A DNA stretch of 64,000 bases from Bacterioplanes sp965233665. GTDB taxonomy: Bacteria; Pseudomonadota; Gammaproteobacteria; Pseudomonadales; Oceanobacteraceae. Numbering within the stretch: the stretch's first letter is position 1; each line of letters starts with the position of its first letter. The stretch covers positions 283,053-347,052 of the forward strand of contig CBDDTG010000069.1 of NCBI GenBank assembly GCA_965233665.1, written 5' to 3'. Both the position numbers and the translations under genes were made by a program. Of the stretch, positions 25,861-34,740 are shown one piece after another. The notes below the pieces were generated by a model. It was not told the DNA's origin. It saw nothing but the letters and a program-made list of their open reading frames with translations, and made no database searches.

Positions 25861-27177
25861 ATGAATAAGGATTTTTCCGATAGCATTTACGACAAGCTGG
25901 TCAATGAAGAAGACGCCCGCGCTTGTCGTGCCATCAGTGACGACGCCTGTCAGCAAGTGCCGGGCAATTTTCTGCGCATTATCACCGCTCAGTTTTTTAG
26001 CAAACTGGGCGATGCGGTATTAAACCCGAAAATTACCCTGCCTTGGTTATTGCAAACTTTGGGTGCGCCAGCATTTTTATTGGCTTGGCTGGTACCCTTG
26101 CGTGAATCCGGTTCTTTATTGCCACAATTGGCCATTGCCAGTTGGGTGCGCACCTTGCCGAAACGCAAATGGGTGTGGGTGCTGGGGGCAACGATACAGG
26201 CGTTGAGTGTATTGGCCATGGGGCTGGTGGCACTGATGTTCGAGGGGGCGTTAGCGGGCTGGTTGATTATTGCGTTATTGGCATTGTTCAGCCTGGCGCG
26301 TGGGTTAAATTCGGTGGCGCATAAAGACGTGTTGGGTAAAACCATCCCTAAAAATCAGCGCGGTCAGGTAAATGGCTGGTCGGCCAGTGCCGCCGGTTTA
26401 ATCACGATTTTATTGGCGATTTTGCTGTGGTTTGCTGGGGCTGACGTTTGGAGCTCCAACTCGCAATTATTGGCTTGGGCATTATTGGCGGCGGCGGGTT
26501 TATGGTTGATGGCGGCGGGCGTGTTTACCTCGGTAGCTGAGTTTTCTGGCGAAGTCGAAGGCGGTCGCAACGGCTTGCGTGAGGCTTTAGGGCAGCTGGC
26601 AATTTTGCGTGATGATGCGCCTTTTCGACGCTTTGTTATGACCCGTGCGTTGTTTTTATGCAGTGCGCTCAGTGCTCCTTATTACGTGGTGCTGGCCCAT
26701 CAGTATTTGGGTGGCGATGTCGCGGTATTGGCGCTGTTTTTATTGGCCAGTGGCTTAGCGTCGCTGCTGTCGGCGCCTTTATGGGGGCGTTTTTCGGATC
26801 GCTCCAGTTTGCGAGTGATGCAGGTGGCCGCGGCGATGGCAGCGGCCTGTGGTGCCGTTTTGGTGGTCATTGCCTGGTGGCAGCCGCAGTGGTTGCAACT
26901 GTTAGGCGTGCTGCCGGTGCTGTATTTTGCTTTATCGATCAGCCATCAGGGCGTGCGTGTAGGGCGTAAAACCTATCTGGTGGACATGGCGGAGGGCAAT
27001 CAGCGCACACAGTATGTGGCGGTCAGCAATACCCTGATTGGCGCCGTCTTGCTGTTGTTCAGTGCCGTGGGTGGCTTGAGTCAGTGGCTATCTGTGCCAG
27101 GCATTATTTTTGTTTTTTCCACCATGGCGGTGGCCGGTTTATTACTATCATTGCGTTTGCCGGATGTGAGTCAGTAG
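25861..27177 (+). CDS. MFS transporter
   Basis: A 438-residue membrane protein with about 12 hydrophobic segments of the MFS superfamily. It has a hydrophilic N-terminus of 40 residues (MNKDFSDSIYDKLVNEEDARACRAISDDACQQVP), which is longer than usual. The loop RGLNSVAHKDVLGKTIPKNQRGQVNG matches the central-loop region. Substrate unknown. The SDR gene follows 8 bp after the stop, so the two form an operon. Confidence 0.88.
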   Translation: MNKDFSDSIYDKLVNEEDARACRAISDDACQQVPGNFLRIITAQFFSKLGDAVLNPKITLPWLLQTLGAPAFLLAWLVPLRESGSLLPQLAIASWVRTLPKRKWVWVLGATIQALSVLAMGLVALMFEGALAGWLIIALLALFSLARGLNSVAHKDVLGKTIPKNQRGQVNGWSASAAGLITILLAILLWFAGADVWSSNSQLLAWALLAAAGLWLMAAGVFTSVAEFSGEVEGGRNGLREALGQLAILRDDAPFRRFVMTRALFLCSALSAPYYVVLAHQYLGGDVAVLALFLLASGLASLLSAPLWGRFSDRSSLRVMQVAAAMAAACGAVLVVIAWWQPQWLQLLGVLPVLYFALSISHQGVRVGRKTYLVDMAEGNQRTQYVAVSNTLIGAVLLLFSAVGGLSQWLSVPGIIFVFSTMAVAGLLLSLRLPDVSQ

Positions 27178-27185
27178 GAGGTTCT

Positions 27186-28007
27186 ATGACAGCTCAAAGA
27201 TTACTCAATAAAGTGGCATTAATTACGGGCGCCGCCAAAGGCATTGGCCGCGCTTGTGCTGAATTATTTGCCCAGCACGGTGCTGAAGTTATTGTCACAG
27301 ACATCGATCACGAAGGCGGTGAGGCGGTGGCGAAAGCCATTGTCGATTTGGGTGGCATTGCACGTTATTTGCCACTCGACGTCAGTGACGAGGCGCAGTG
27401 GCAAAGCGTTGAAAACAACATTATGGCCAACGAAGGTCGCTTGGACGTGCTGGTGAATAACGCCGGCATTATCGGTTTTTTAGAAACCGACAGTGCGCAA
27501 GACCCTGAGCACATGACGTTGGATGCTTGGCATCAGGTCATGGCCGTCAACAGTGATGGCGTGGCGTTGGGGTGCAAATATGGCATTGCTTTAATGAAGC
27601 ATTCAAAAGCGGCCAGTATTATCAATATGTCATCGCGCAGCGGCTTGGTCGGCATACCGGGCGCGGCTCCTTATGCCGCCAGTAAAGCGGCGGTGCGCAA
27701 TCACAGTAAAACCGTGGCTTTGTATTGTGCTCAGCAGGGCTATGCCATTCGTTGCAACTCGATTCATCCCGGTGCGATTTTAACGCCCTTGTGGGATGCC
27801 ATGTTAGGCAATGGTGAGCAACGTGAAGCTGCCATCGCTGCGATCAGCAAAGACATCCCGGTGGGGCATATGGGCACGCCTGAAGATGTGGCCTACGCCT
27901 CTTTGTATTTGGCCAGTGATGAATCGAAATACGTGACGGGCATTGAACTCACCATTGATGGCGGCATTTTAGCCGGCAGTGCAGCGGCGCCGGGTAAAGA
28001 GGATTAG
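27186..28007 (+). CDS. Short-chain dehydrogenase/reductase
   Basis: A 273-residue classical SDR. NAD(P)-binding TGAAKGIG is at residues 14-21, with NNAG at 91-94. Ser150, Tyr163 and Lys167 (YAASK) form the catalytic triad. Asp39 after the second strand suggests NAD preference. The family includes cyclopentanol and hydroxysteroid dehydrogenases. It is 8 bp downstream of the MFS gene. The start ATG 27186 is preceded by TAGGAGG. The substrate is unknown. Confidence 0.92.
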   Translation: MTAQRLLNKVALITGAAKGIGRACAELFAQHGAEVIVTDIDHEGGEAVAKAIVDLGGIARYLPLDVSDEAQWQSVENNIMANEGRLDVLVNNAGIIGFLETDSAQDPEHMTLDAWHQVMAVNSDGVALGCKYGIALMKHSKAASIINMSSRSGLVGIPGAAPYAASKAAVRNHSKTVALYCAQQGYAIRCNSIHPGAILTPLWDAMLGNGEQREAAIAAISKDIPVGHMGTPEDVAYASLYLASDESKYVTGIELTIDGGILAGSAAAPGKED

Positions 28008-28034
28008 ATAACCTATTCGTTGGGGCCGGTGATA

Positions 28035-28297
28035 GGGCACCTCTGAATAACTCTGCACAGCCCTGCGCGAGTGCAGCAGGCTTTCAGAACAAGGCGGTGG
28101 TGGCAGGAAATGGCCAGCCTTTTCAACATCGCCAACGATGTTATGGAAGCCTGACGCCCGCGCCCTATGGGGACCGCCAGAAAACTCCAGCTCTGTGTCG
28201 CCGATTTTTGCTGTAGCTGGCTAGAGCGGCAAACCGGCTTCGTGATCTGAAGCCCTCTGGCGATCCAGAGCGGGCGCCGAATTATTCAGCGGTGCCC
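28035..28297. mobile_element. MITE-like element family B, copy 1
   Basis: A 263-bp element bounded by inverted ends, GGGCACCTCTGAATAA on the left and the complement of GGGCACCGCTGAATAATTC on the right. TA flanks both sides. It has the same internal sequence as 60939-61203 (opposite orientation) and a shortened version at 55630-55781. It encodes no transposase. Its last base is the first base of the stop codon of the truncated chemoreceptor remnant. Confidence 0.88.
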
Positions 28298-29278
28298 TAG
28301 TGTTTCTCCTTAGCGAGTGAGCCGGCCCCGTTCCCTTGCCATATCCAAGCCAATGCTGCCAACAGCAATGCAATATTTAAACAGAAAAGCCCGATGTAAA
28401 TGCTTTGCAGTTGATCGGCTCGCCACTGCAGTTCGTCTATGACTTTCGCCTCAGTGCTGCGATATAAATCTATGCGTGCCGTCGCGGCTTGAAACCAGTC
28501 TTCGGCCTTGGTGTTGTGGTTGGTATCTTTGCTGGCGGCAACATGCCGATAATAATCCACCTGCCTTTGCTCGTTAGAATTCAGAAAAACCGTGAGGGTT
28601 TTATGCAACTCAACCGTGGCGGTAACGATGACGTTATGTAGAAATGCCTGCTGCGTGGCGACCAGTTGAGCGTGCTTATGCTTGAGTTGGGGGCGTGAAT
28701 TGATCGGCAGAAAAAACATTGTTCAGCACCGCGCGCTCAATACCGGCTTGCTCTTTGGCGCGGGCGAAATTAGATAAAGTCACCACTTTTTGGGCAACAT
28801 CTGAGGTGGCGGAGACTTTAATCAACATCGCCAGGCTGTCTAATAGCAACCGATTGTGCGCGGTATAGTAGGCCAGCATATCGTCTAGCGTGATATTAAG
28901 CCGATCAACCTGCAGGCGCTTATTTAACTGCGTTAACAAGGCTTGCGTATCGGAATTAAAGCGATGGACGCTGCTGTAGTGACTTAGCGCTTCTAGGCGG
29001 CTATCGGTTTGCTGTCGTTGCTCTGCTAGCTCCTGCAGATAGCGCGTGCCCGCTGAGCCCAGGAAACCTGCCGACATACCGCGCTCTTTTTGCAATTCGT
29101 GAATAAGTGCGGCGGATAATTGTGCCAGCTCAGCATGTTGCTCCAGCGTACTGGCTTCTTGTAGCACCCAGTAGCTGCGTGCGGCATTGATGACAACCAG
29201 CAGTGCCAGCACAGCACTGGCGAGAAAAGCCAGTTCGGCGCGGTGATGAAATAGCCAACGACGCATGCAAGGCTCCAT
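28297..29278 (-). pseudogene. Broken NIT-domain chemoreceptor gene
   Basis: This gene resembles the N-terminal half of the intact receptor at 29400-31373: a transmembrane helix, the NIT-type sensing region with KERGMSAGFLGS, then AKEQAGIERAVLNNVFSADQFTP. A C5 run at 28689-28693, apparently one C too many, shifts the frame. The next frame continues QLKHKHAQLVATQQAFL and WFQAATARIDLYRSTEAKV, with a second transmembrane helix. The sequence ends at the family B element, so HAMP and signalling domains are lost. It is probably a decayed tandem duplicate. A membrane-bound NIT-only sensor made by a frameshift is a less likely alternative. Confidence 0.85.
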
Positions 29279-29399
29279 TCCCTGTCAGTATTATGGTTTA
29301 TGTATTTGGGCTGCTGACAGTATAGAGGAGTAACCGCGGCTTACTGTGCGGCCTCGCTACTATCTAGAGCAACGCGACCGCACAGCATTGTGAAAAAAG

Positions 29400-31373
29400 T
29401 CAGTGGCGTTGAATTTTATAGGCGTTCACGCGGGCGCGCATTTCGGTGACCACCCCCTGCAGTTGCCGCTCTACGTCCGACATCGCGCGTGAACCTTCAA
29501 TGCTGTCACGTGCCTGCTCGTCGACTTGATTTAAATGCGTGTTAATTTCGTGAATGACATTGGTTTGCTCGCGCGCACTGGTGTCCACGGCTTGGGTGTT
29601 GCGCTCTAGCTCATTCATCATGGTGACAATGCGGCCTAATACTTCGTCGACGCCGTTGGCTTGCTGCACCGACTGCTCGGCTTTGCGTTGGCCTTCATCG
29701 ATCACGGCCAATGACTGGCTGGCGCCTTGCTGCAGTTCTTGCACCACTTTGGATATTTCAACGGTGGTATCTTGTGTGCGGCTGGCCAAGCTGCGTACTT
29801 CATCGGCGACCACGGCAAAGCCTCGGCCTTGCTCGCCGGCGCGAGCGGCTTCAATGGCAGCGTTGAGCGCCAAAAGATTGGTTTGCTCGGCGACAGACTC
29901 AATGGCCTCGACCATGCCGGAAATGTTGTTTACTTGCTGGTTGAGCGAGTCCATGGTGGTGCGCAGACTATCTATTTCACTGGCCATGTCGCGAATGCCA
30001 TTCACGGCCAACGCCACGGTTTTATTACCTTCGCGTGTTTGCTCAGACGCCTCGGCAATGTGCTCGCTGCTGCTGCTGATCATATTGCTGACTTCTTTGA
30101 TGCTGGCGCTCATTTCTTCGGCTGCGGCGGCGATGGTGGATATGTCCTGTTGCTGGGTTTGCAAGTTGCTGTCGTTTTTCTCGATTGAGCGAGCGGTGGC
30201 TTGGGCTGCGCCGTCGACTTGCTCGGCGTAGCGTTGGAACAGCTCTAAATCGTCGCGAAACTGCCTGAAGACTTCGTTTACTTTGACGGCCACTTCCCCT
30301 AAATCGTCATCACTGATCACGCTGATGGTTTGGGTGAGGTCGCGGCTGCTCATCACTTGGTTGATGGTGCGTTCAATGTGCTGCGTTTGTCTGGCTGATA
30401 AACGCAGCGTGCGGATCAGCGCCAGGGTGACGATGATGGCCAGCAGCAGCGCAATCAACTCCGCCCAAACCACCGTCAGGCTCTGGCTATGCAGGGCATG
30501 AACGCTGGCTTTTAGCGCTTCAAACATGTCGACTTCGACCTGGCGGTAAAGGTTAATGCGCGCTGTGGCGGCTTGAAACCAAGCCGCTGCGTCGGCGTTA
30601 AAGCCCGATTCGGCGCCATCGGCAATGGCACGGTAGCGATCAACGGCTTTTTGCTCTGGTGAGTTGATAAAGCTCTGTAAGCGCTCGCGTAACTCTGGCG
30701 TGGTGGCGCGGCCAGCGCTTTGCAAAAAGGCATCCTGTTTGGCTACCAAGGCGCTGAATCTTTGCCTGAGTTGGGGAGTAAAGGCATCGCGGGAAAACAC
30801 GTTGCTCAACACGGCGCGTTCGATGCCGGCTTGCTCCTTAGCGCTGGCAAAGCCTGACAGGGTAACGACTTGTTGCGATACCTGTTGATCTGGCGATTCT
30901 TCGATCACCATGGCAATGCTGTCGAGCAGCCGCTCATTATTGCCCGTGTAGTAGGCCAGCGCTTCTCCCAGGGGAACATTCAGGCTGCTTACCCGCTGGC
31001 GCATGGTCGATAATTGCTGCAACCGAGTCGACAGCTGATTAACGGCTGTTTGCACGTCGTCATTGAAGTGGTGGTTGGCGCTAAAATCGCGCCAGATTTG
31101 CAAACGACTGTCGGTCAGCTGGCGCTGCTGCGACAGTTCTTGGGCAAACGCCTCACCTTTAGAGCCAATAAAGCCGGCAGACATGCCGCGCTCCTTTTGC
31201 ATCTCATGTACCGCAGCGGCCGAGTGCTGGGCCAGTTCGGCGTGGATCTCCAACTCTTGTGCGGCAGCTAAGGTGCTGTAGTTACGCCAACCATCCAATA
31301 GCAGCAATACCACCAGCCCAAGGCTGGGTATCAGGATCAACAGGGTCAAATGGCGGGATAACCAGCGGCTCAT
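29400..31373 (-). CDS. Methyl-accepting chemotaxis protein with NIT sensing domain
   Basis: A 657-residue receptor: TM1 at about 7-29, NIT domain about 35-285 (KERGMSAGFIGSKG, ASAKEQAGIERAVL), TM2 about 300-320, then HAMP. The MA signalling domain at 400-657 contains the hairpin tip ESVAEQTNLLALNAAIEAARAGEQGRGFAVVADEVR. NIT domains are proposed to sense nitrate or nitrite in the periplasm and control CheA. A broken copy lies immediately downstream on the same strand. An orphan CheW gene lies at 36944. Confidence 0.95.
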   Translation of the reverse strand: MSRWLSRHLTLLILIPSLGLVVLLLLDGWRNYSTLAAAQELEIHAELAQHSAAAVHEMQKERGMSAGFIGSKGEAFAQELSQQRQLTDSRLQIWRDFSANHHFNDDVQTAVNQLSTRLQQLSTMRQRVSSLNVPLGEALAYYTGNNERLLDSIAMVIEESPDQQVSQQVVTLSGFASAKEQAGIERAVLSNVFSRDAFTPQLRQRFSALVAKQDAFLQSAGRATTPELRERLQSFINSPEQKAVDRYRAIADGAESGFNADAAAWFQAATARINLYRQVEVDMFEALKASVHALHSQSLTVVWAELIALLLAIIVTLALIRTLRLSARQTQHIERTINQVMSSRDLTQTISVISDDDLGEVAVKVNEVFRQFRDDLELFQRYAEQVDGAAQATARSIEKNDSNLQTQQQDISTIAAAAEEMSASIKEVSNMISSSSEHIAEASEQTREGNKTVALAVNGIRDMASEIDSLRTTMDSLNQQVNNISGMVEAIESVAEQTNLLALNAAIEAARAGEQGRGFAVVADEVRSLASRTQDTTVEISKVVQELQQGASQSLAVIDEGQRKAEQSVQQANGVDEVLGRIVTMMNELERNTQAVDTSAREQTNVIHEINTHLNQVDEQARDSIEGSRAMSDVERQLQGVVTEMRARVNAYKIQRH

Positions 31374-31387
31374 AAACTCTCCATTTG

Positions 31388-31414
31388 TTGTACATTTTGA
31401 ATATGTTTGTACAA
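31388..31414. promoter_or_regulatory. TTGTACA inverted repeat upstream of receptor gene
   Basis: TTGTACA (31388-31394) and TGTACAA (31408-31414) are separated by 13 bp and begin 15 bp upstream of the receptor start at 31373. The arrangement resembles a dimeric regulator site. The regulator is unknown. Confidence 0.4.
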
Positions 31415-31901
31415 TTTAGTCGTATTCCCTCAGTAAAGCTAACGATGGCCTGAGTAGCCAGCCGACCATTTGTAACGCCTTACCATTTTGCAACTTTGTA
31501 ATGATTTAGTTCGATTACGCCGAAGAGCCTCTGGTGGGTTGTGGCTGGATTCCTTATGGCTGGGCCGTGGGCTGGGACACGGGTGTGGGTAATAAGGCGA
31601 CAGGCATGGAGGCGCAGCTACTGCACACTGCATGGCGAGTGACCGAGTACTGCCCGCAATCCGTTAGCTGGCTGAAATAGCATCAGAAGTTGTACGTTGG
31701 GTTTTATTCGTATCGTATTTCAGCATCATCGCGGTTACAGTATCGACACCTCTTGCTCCCTGTGCGGCAAAACCGGCCGACAACGGGGCGATACAGCGTG
31801 ATTGCACGATCTGCGAGTAGCGCTGAATGCGGCTGCCGTTATTTGAACCAGTACGGCCAGCAGAGGTATTTCCTGTTATTACCCAACAAAGGATTCCTGT
31901 C
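31415..31901. other. Intergenic region upstream of the threonine aldolase gene
   Basis: The region 31510-31680 is open in one plus frame but has a stop directly before it and no good start or ribosome site. It may be a degenerate fragment. The aldolase promoter should lie near 31750-31880. No repeat or RNA gene is recognised. Confidence 0.4.
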
Positions 31902-32927
31902 ATGTTAAAACATTTCGCCAGCGATAATTATTCCGGTATTTGCCCTGAGGCTCTGGAATACATGATGCAGGCAAACGGCATGGACGGGATTGCCTATGGC
32001 GACGATGAATGGACAGCCAAAGCTGCCGACCGCTTCCGTGAGCTGTTTGAAACCGATTGCGAAGTGTTCTTTGTGTTTAACGGCACAGCGGCGAATTCAT
32101 TGTCGCTGGCGTCCATGTGCCAGTCCTATCACAGCGTCGTTTGTCATGAACTCGCTCATATTGAAACCGACGAATGCGGTGCGCCGGAGTTTGCTTCTAA
32201 CGGTGCCAAGCTGCTGTTGGGCAGTGGCCCTAACGGCAAATTAACGCCTGAGGCGATTGAGCATCTGGTCACTAAGCGCACGGATATTCACTACCCTAAG
32301 CCCAAGGTAGTGAGCATTACCCAGACCACAGAAGTGGGCACTGTTTACTCGCTGGATGAGCTGGCGGCGATTAAAGCAATGGCCGACCGCTATCAGTTAA
32401 AAATCCATATGGACGGCGCCCGCTTTGCCAACGCCGTGGCCAGCTTGGATGTTTCACCTGCCGATATTACCTGGCGCCGAGGTGTGGATGTATTGTGCTT
32501 CTCTGGTACCAAAAATGGCATGGCCATGGGCGAGGCAATTATATTCTTTGATCGCAAACTGGCCGAAGATTTTGACTATCGCTGCAAGCAAGCCGGTCAG
32601 CTGGCGTCGAAAATGCGCTTTATTTCTGCACCTTGGATGGGCTTGCTAGAAAGCGGTGCCTGGCTGCGCAATGCTCAGCACGCCAACCAGTGTGCTCAGT
32701 ATTTGTCCGAGCAACTGCAACAGGTTGAGGGCGTAAAACAAATCTTCCCGGCGCAAGCGAATGCGGTATTTGTTGAAATGCCCGAGCCTGTGATTGCGGC
32801 ACTGCGTGCCAAAGGCTGGCGTTTTTATACCTTTATTGGTGCGGGCGGTGTGCGTTTGGTGACGTCATGGAATACCACCATGGCGGAAGTAGACGAATTT
32901 ATCGCCGATTTAAAAAGCTTTCTTTGA
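31902..32927 (+). CDS. ltaE: Low-specificity L-threonine aldolase
   Basis: A 341-residue PLP enzyme that splits threonine or allo-threonine to glycine and acetaldehyde. The PLP lysine is Lys204 in FSGTKNGMA, the binding Asp is Asp171 in HMDGARFAN, and His82 stacks on the ring. The ATG at 31902 follows AAAGGA. The length matches the family. The family is fold type I with low side-chain specificity. It is a single-gene unit followed by a bidirectional terminator. Confidence 0.93.
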   Translation: MLKHFASDNYSGICPEALEYMMQANGMDGIAYGDDEWTAKAADRFRELFETDCEVFFVFNGTAANSLSLASMCQSYHSVVCHELAHIETDECGAPEFASNGAKLLLGSGPNGKLTPEAIEHLVTKRTDIHYPKPKVVSITQTTEVGTVYSLDELAAIKAMADRYQLKIHMDGARFANAVASLDVSPADITWRRGVDVLCFSGTKNGMAMGEAIIFFDRKLAEDFDYRCKQAGQLASKMRFISAPWMGLLESGAWLRNAQHANQCAQYLSEQLQQVEGVKQIFPAQANAVFVEMPEPVIAALRAKGWRFYTFIGAGGVRLVTSWNTTMAEVDEFIADLKSFL

Positions 32928-32942
32928 TGCAGGTTGAAAAAT

Positions 32943-32972
32943 AAAAAAGCAGGCCGAAAGGTCTGCTTTTTT
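32943..32972. terminator. Bidirectional terminator between aldolase and acyl-CoA ligase genes
   Basis: AAAAAAGCAGGCC (32943-32955), loop GAAA, and GGTCTGCTTTTTT (32960-32972) form a stem with a G-T wobble, with A and T runs on either side. It serves both convergent genes. Confidence 0.92.
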
Positions 32973-34614
32973 ATTTCATTAAATAGTCGTTGTACTCATC
33001 TCGAAGGGTGCGCTTTTGCAGTTTGCCAGTGGCGGTGTGGGGCAGCTCTTGCACAAATAAAACGTCGTCTGGCAGCCACCATTTGGCGACTTGCTGTTGC
33101 AGATAGTCGTGTATGTCGTCTTTATTAATGTCGCTGCCTTCGCGGCGCACAATAAATAGCAGTGGCCGCTCATCCCACTTGGGGTGGCGCACACCAATAA
33201 CGCAAGCTTCGTTGACATCTGGGTGGCCGATGGCGGCGTTTTCTAAATCAATGGAAGAAATCCACTCGCCGCCGGACTTCACCACATCTTTGGCGCGATC
33301 GACAATTTGCAAATAGCTGTCTTGGTCGATAACGGCAATATCACCGGTATCAAACCATTGACGCCCTTGCTGATCGATAAAAAACGACTCGGGTTTTTCA
33401 TTTTTATAGTAGGCGGTTAATACCCAGGGGCCGCGCACGCGCAATAAGCCACGGCTGTGGCCGTCGTGGGGCAGGGGCTGGTCGTATTCGTCAAAAATCT
33501 CCAACTCGATGCCAAACATGGGTTTGCCGGCGGTGGTTTGGCGGCGATAGCGCTGCTCTGCTGGCAAGGCCATCAATGCTTTGCTCGGTGCACCTAAGGT
33601 GGCCAATGGGGAGGTTTCCGTCATGCCCCAAATGGGCAGCAAATACACGCCGTAATCTTGATCTAGGGTTTCGACCAACGCTCTGGGCGATGCCGAACCG
33701 CCAACGCCAACGACGCGAACGGAATCCATGCGCAAGTCATGACGCTTGAGGTGCTCGATCAGGTTAAGCCACACCGTTGGCACCCCTAGCATCAAATCCA
33801 CTTGGGCCAGCTCAATCAGCTCATGCAAGCTGGCACCGTCCATGCCGGAGCCGGGTAGTACCAAGGTGGCGCCGGCCATGGGAGCGATGTAGGGCATGCC
33901 CCAAGCGCAGACGTGATACATGGGCACCACTGGCATGACCACACTGCCAGAGCTCACATTCAGTGCATCCGGACTGCGACTGGCAAAGGCGTGCAACAAG
34001 GTGGAGCGATGACTGTAGAGCACACCTTTGGGGTTACCTGTGGTGCCTGAGGTGTAACACAGGCTGGCGGCGCTATCGCTACTCAAACGTGGCCATGCAT
34101 AAACGTCTGAATGCTGGCTGAGCAGTTGCTCATAGTTCAACAGCGGCAGTGTGCTGTCGGGCATGTGCTCGCTATCCACCATCACCACCATGGCTTGAAT
34201 GCTGCTGAGTTGGGGGGCGATGCTTTCTAGCAACGGAATGAAATCTGGCTCGAGTAGCGGAATGCTGTCTTCGGCATGGTTGATAATGAACTCGACTTGC
34301 TCGCTGTACAGGCGTGGATTCACCGTATGGCAGATGGCGCCGATGCCTGAGATGGCGTAATAGCATTCAAAGTGGCGATAGCCGTTCCAGGCCAGGGTGG
34401 CGATGCGGTCACCTGGCTGTGCTCCGAGGCTGAGCAGGGCGTTGGCTAAGCGCTTGCTGCGGCGCAGTGCAGTGCGATAGTCATAGCGGTGAATATCGCC
34501 TTCTTGCCGGCGGCTGATGATTTCAGCGTCGCCATGGTGGGCGGCGGCGTATTCGAGTAAGTCTGGAATGAGCAGGTCGGTGGGCATCATATTGCCCGCA
34601 AGATAATCAGCCAT
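32971..34614 (-). CDS. AMP-dependent fatty acid-CoA ligase (AlkK-like)
   Basis: A 547-residue acyl-adenylate-forming enzyme. ATP loop YTSGTTGNPKG is near residue 185, PIWGMTETSP is in the middle, and WFDTGDIAVID, DRAKDVVKSGGEWIS and GKLQKRTLR are in the C-terminal domain. It closely resembles medium- and long-chain acyl-CoA ligases. The start at 34614 (MADYLAGN) follows a GAGGGA site. The thiolase gene upstream on the same strand is about 126 bp away, suggesting linked fatty acid catabolism. Confidence 0.9.
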   Translation of the reverse strand: MADYLAGNMMPTDLLIPDLLEYAAAHHGDAEIISRRQEGDIHRYDYRTALRRSKRLANALLSLGAQPGDRIATLAWNGYRHFECYYAISGIGAICHTVNPRLYSEQVEFIINHAEDSIPLLEPDFIPLLESIAPQLSSIQAMVVMVDSEHMPDSTLPLLNYEQLLSQHSDVYAWPRLSSDSAASLCYTSGTTGNPKGVLYSHRSTLLHAFASRSPDALNVSSGSVVMPVVPMYHVCAWGMPYIAPMAGATLVLPGSGMDGASLHELIELAQVDLMLGVPTVWLNLIEHLKRHDLRMDSVRVVGVGGSASPRALVETLDQDYGVYLLPIWGMTETSPLATLGAPSKALMALPAEQRYRRQTTAGKPMFGIELEIFDEYDQPLPHDGHSRGLLRVRGPWVLTAYYKNEKPESFFIDQQGRQWFDTGDIAVIDQDSYLQIVDRAKDVVKSGGEWISSIDLENAAIGHPDVNEACVIGVRHPKWDERPLLFIVRREGSDINKDDIHDYLQQQVAKWWLPDDVLFVQELPHTATGKLQKRTLRDEYNDYLMK

Positions 34615-34740
34615 AGCGCTCCCTCGGATGGTGAGTAGGCACAGCTTAGTGGATGCTGAGTGATTGTCAGGAATCGCTGCCACGAAAGCGGACAAAGTGG
34701 ACGGCGGCCGTCGCCGCCGCCACTGCTGGCGCAGCGAGTG

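Noticed and set aside
29554..30231. Long antisense open frame of 225 residues inside the chemoreceptor gene
   Set aside because: It mirrors the codon pattern of the strong receptor gene on the opposite strand and has no family similarity.
31510..31680. 57-codon open stretch upstream of the aldolase gene
   Set aside because: Stop codon immediately before it and no plausible start; at most a fragment.
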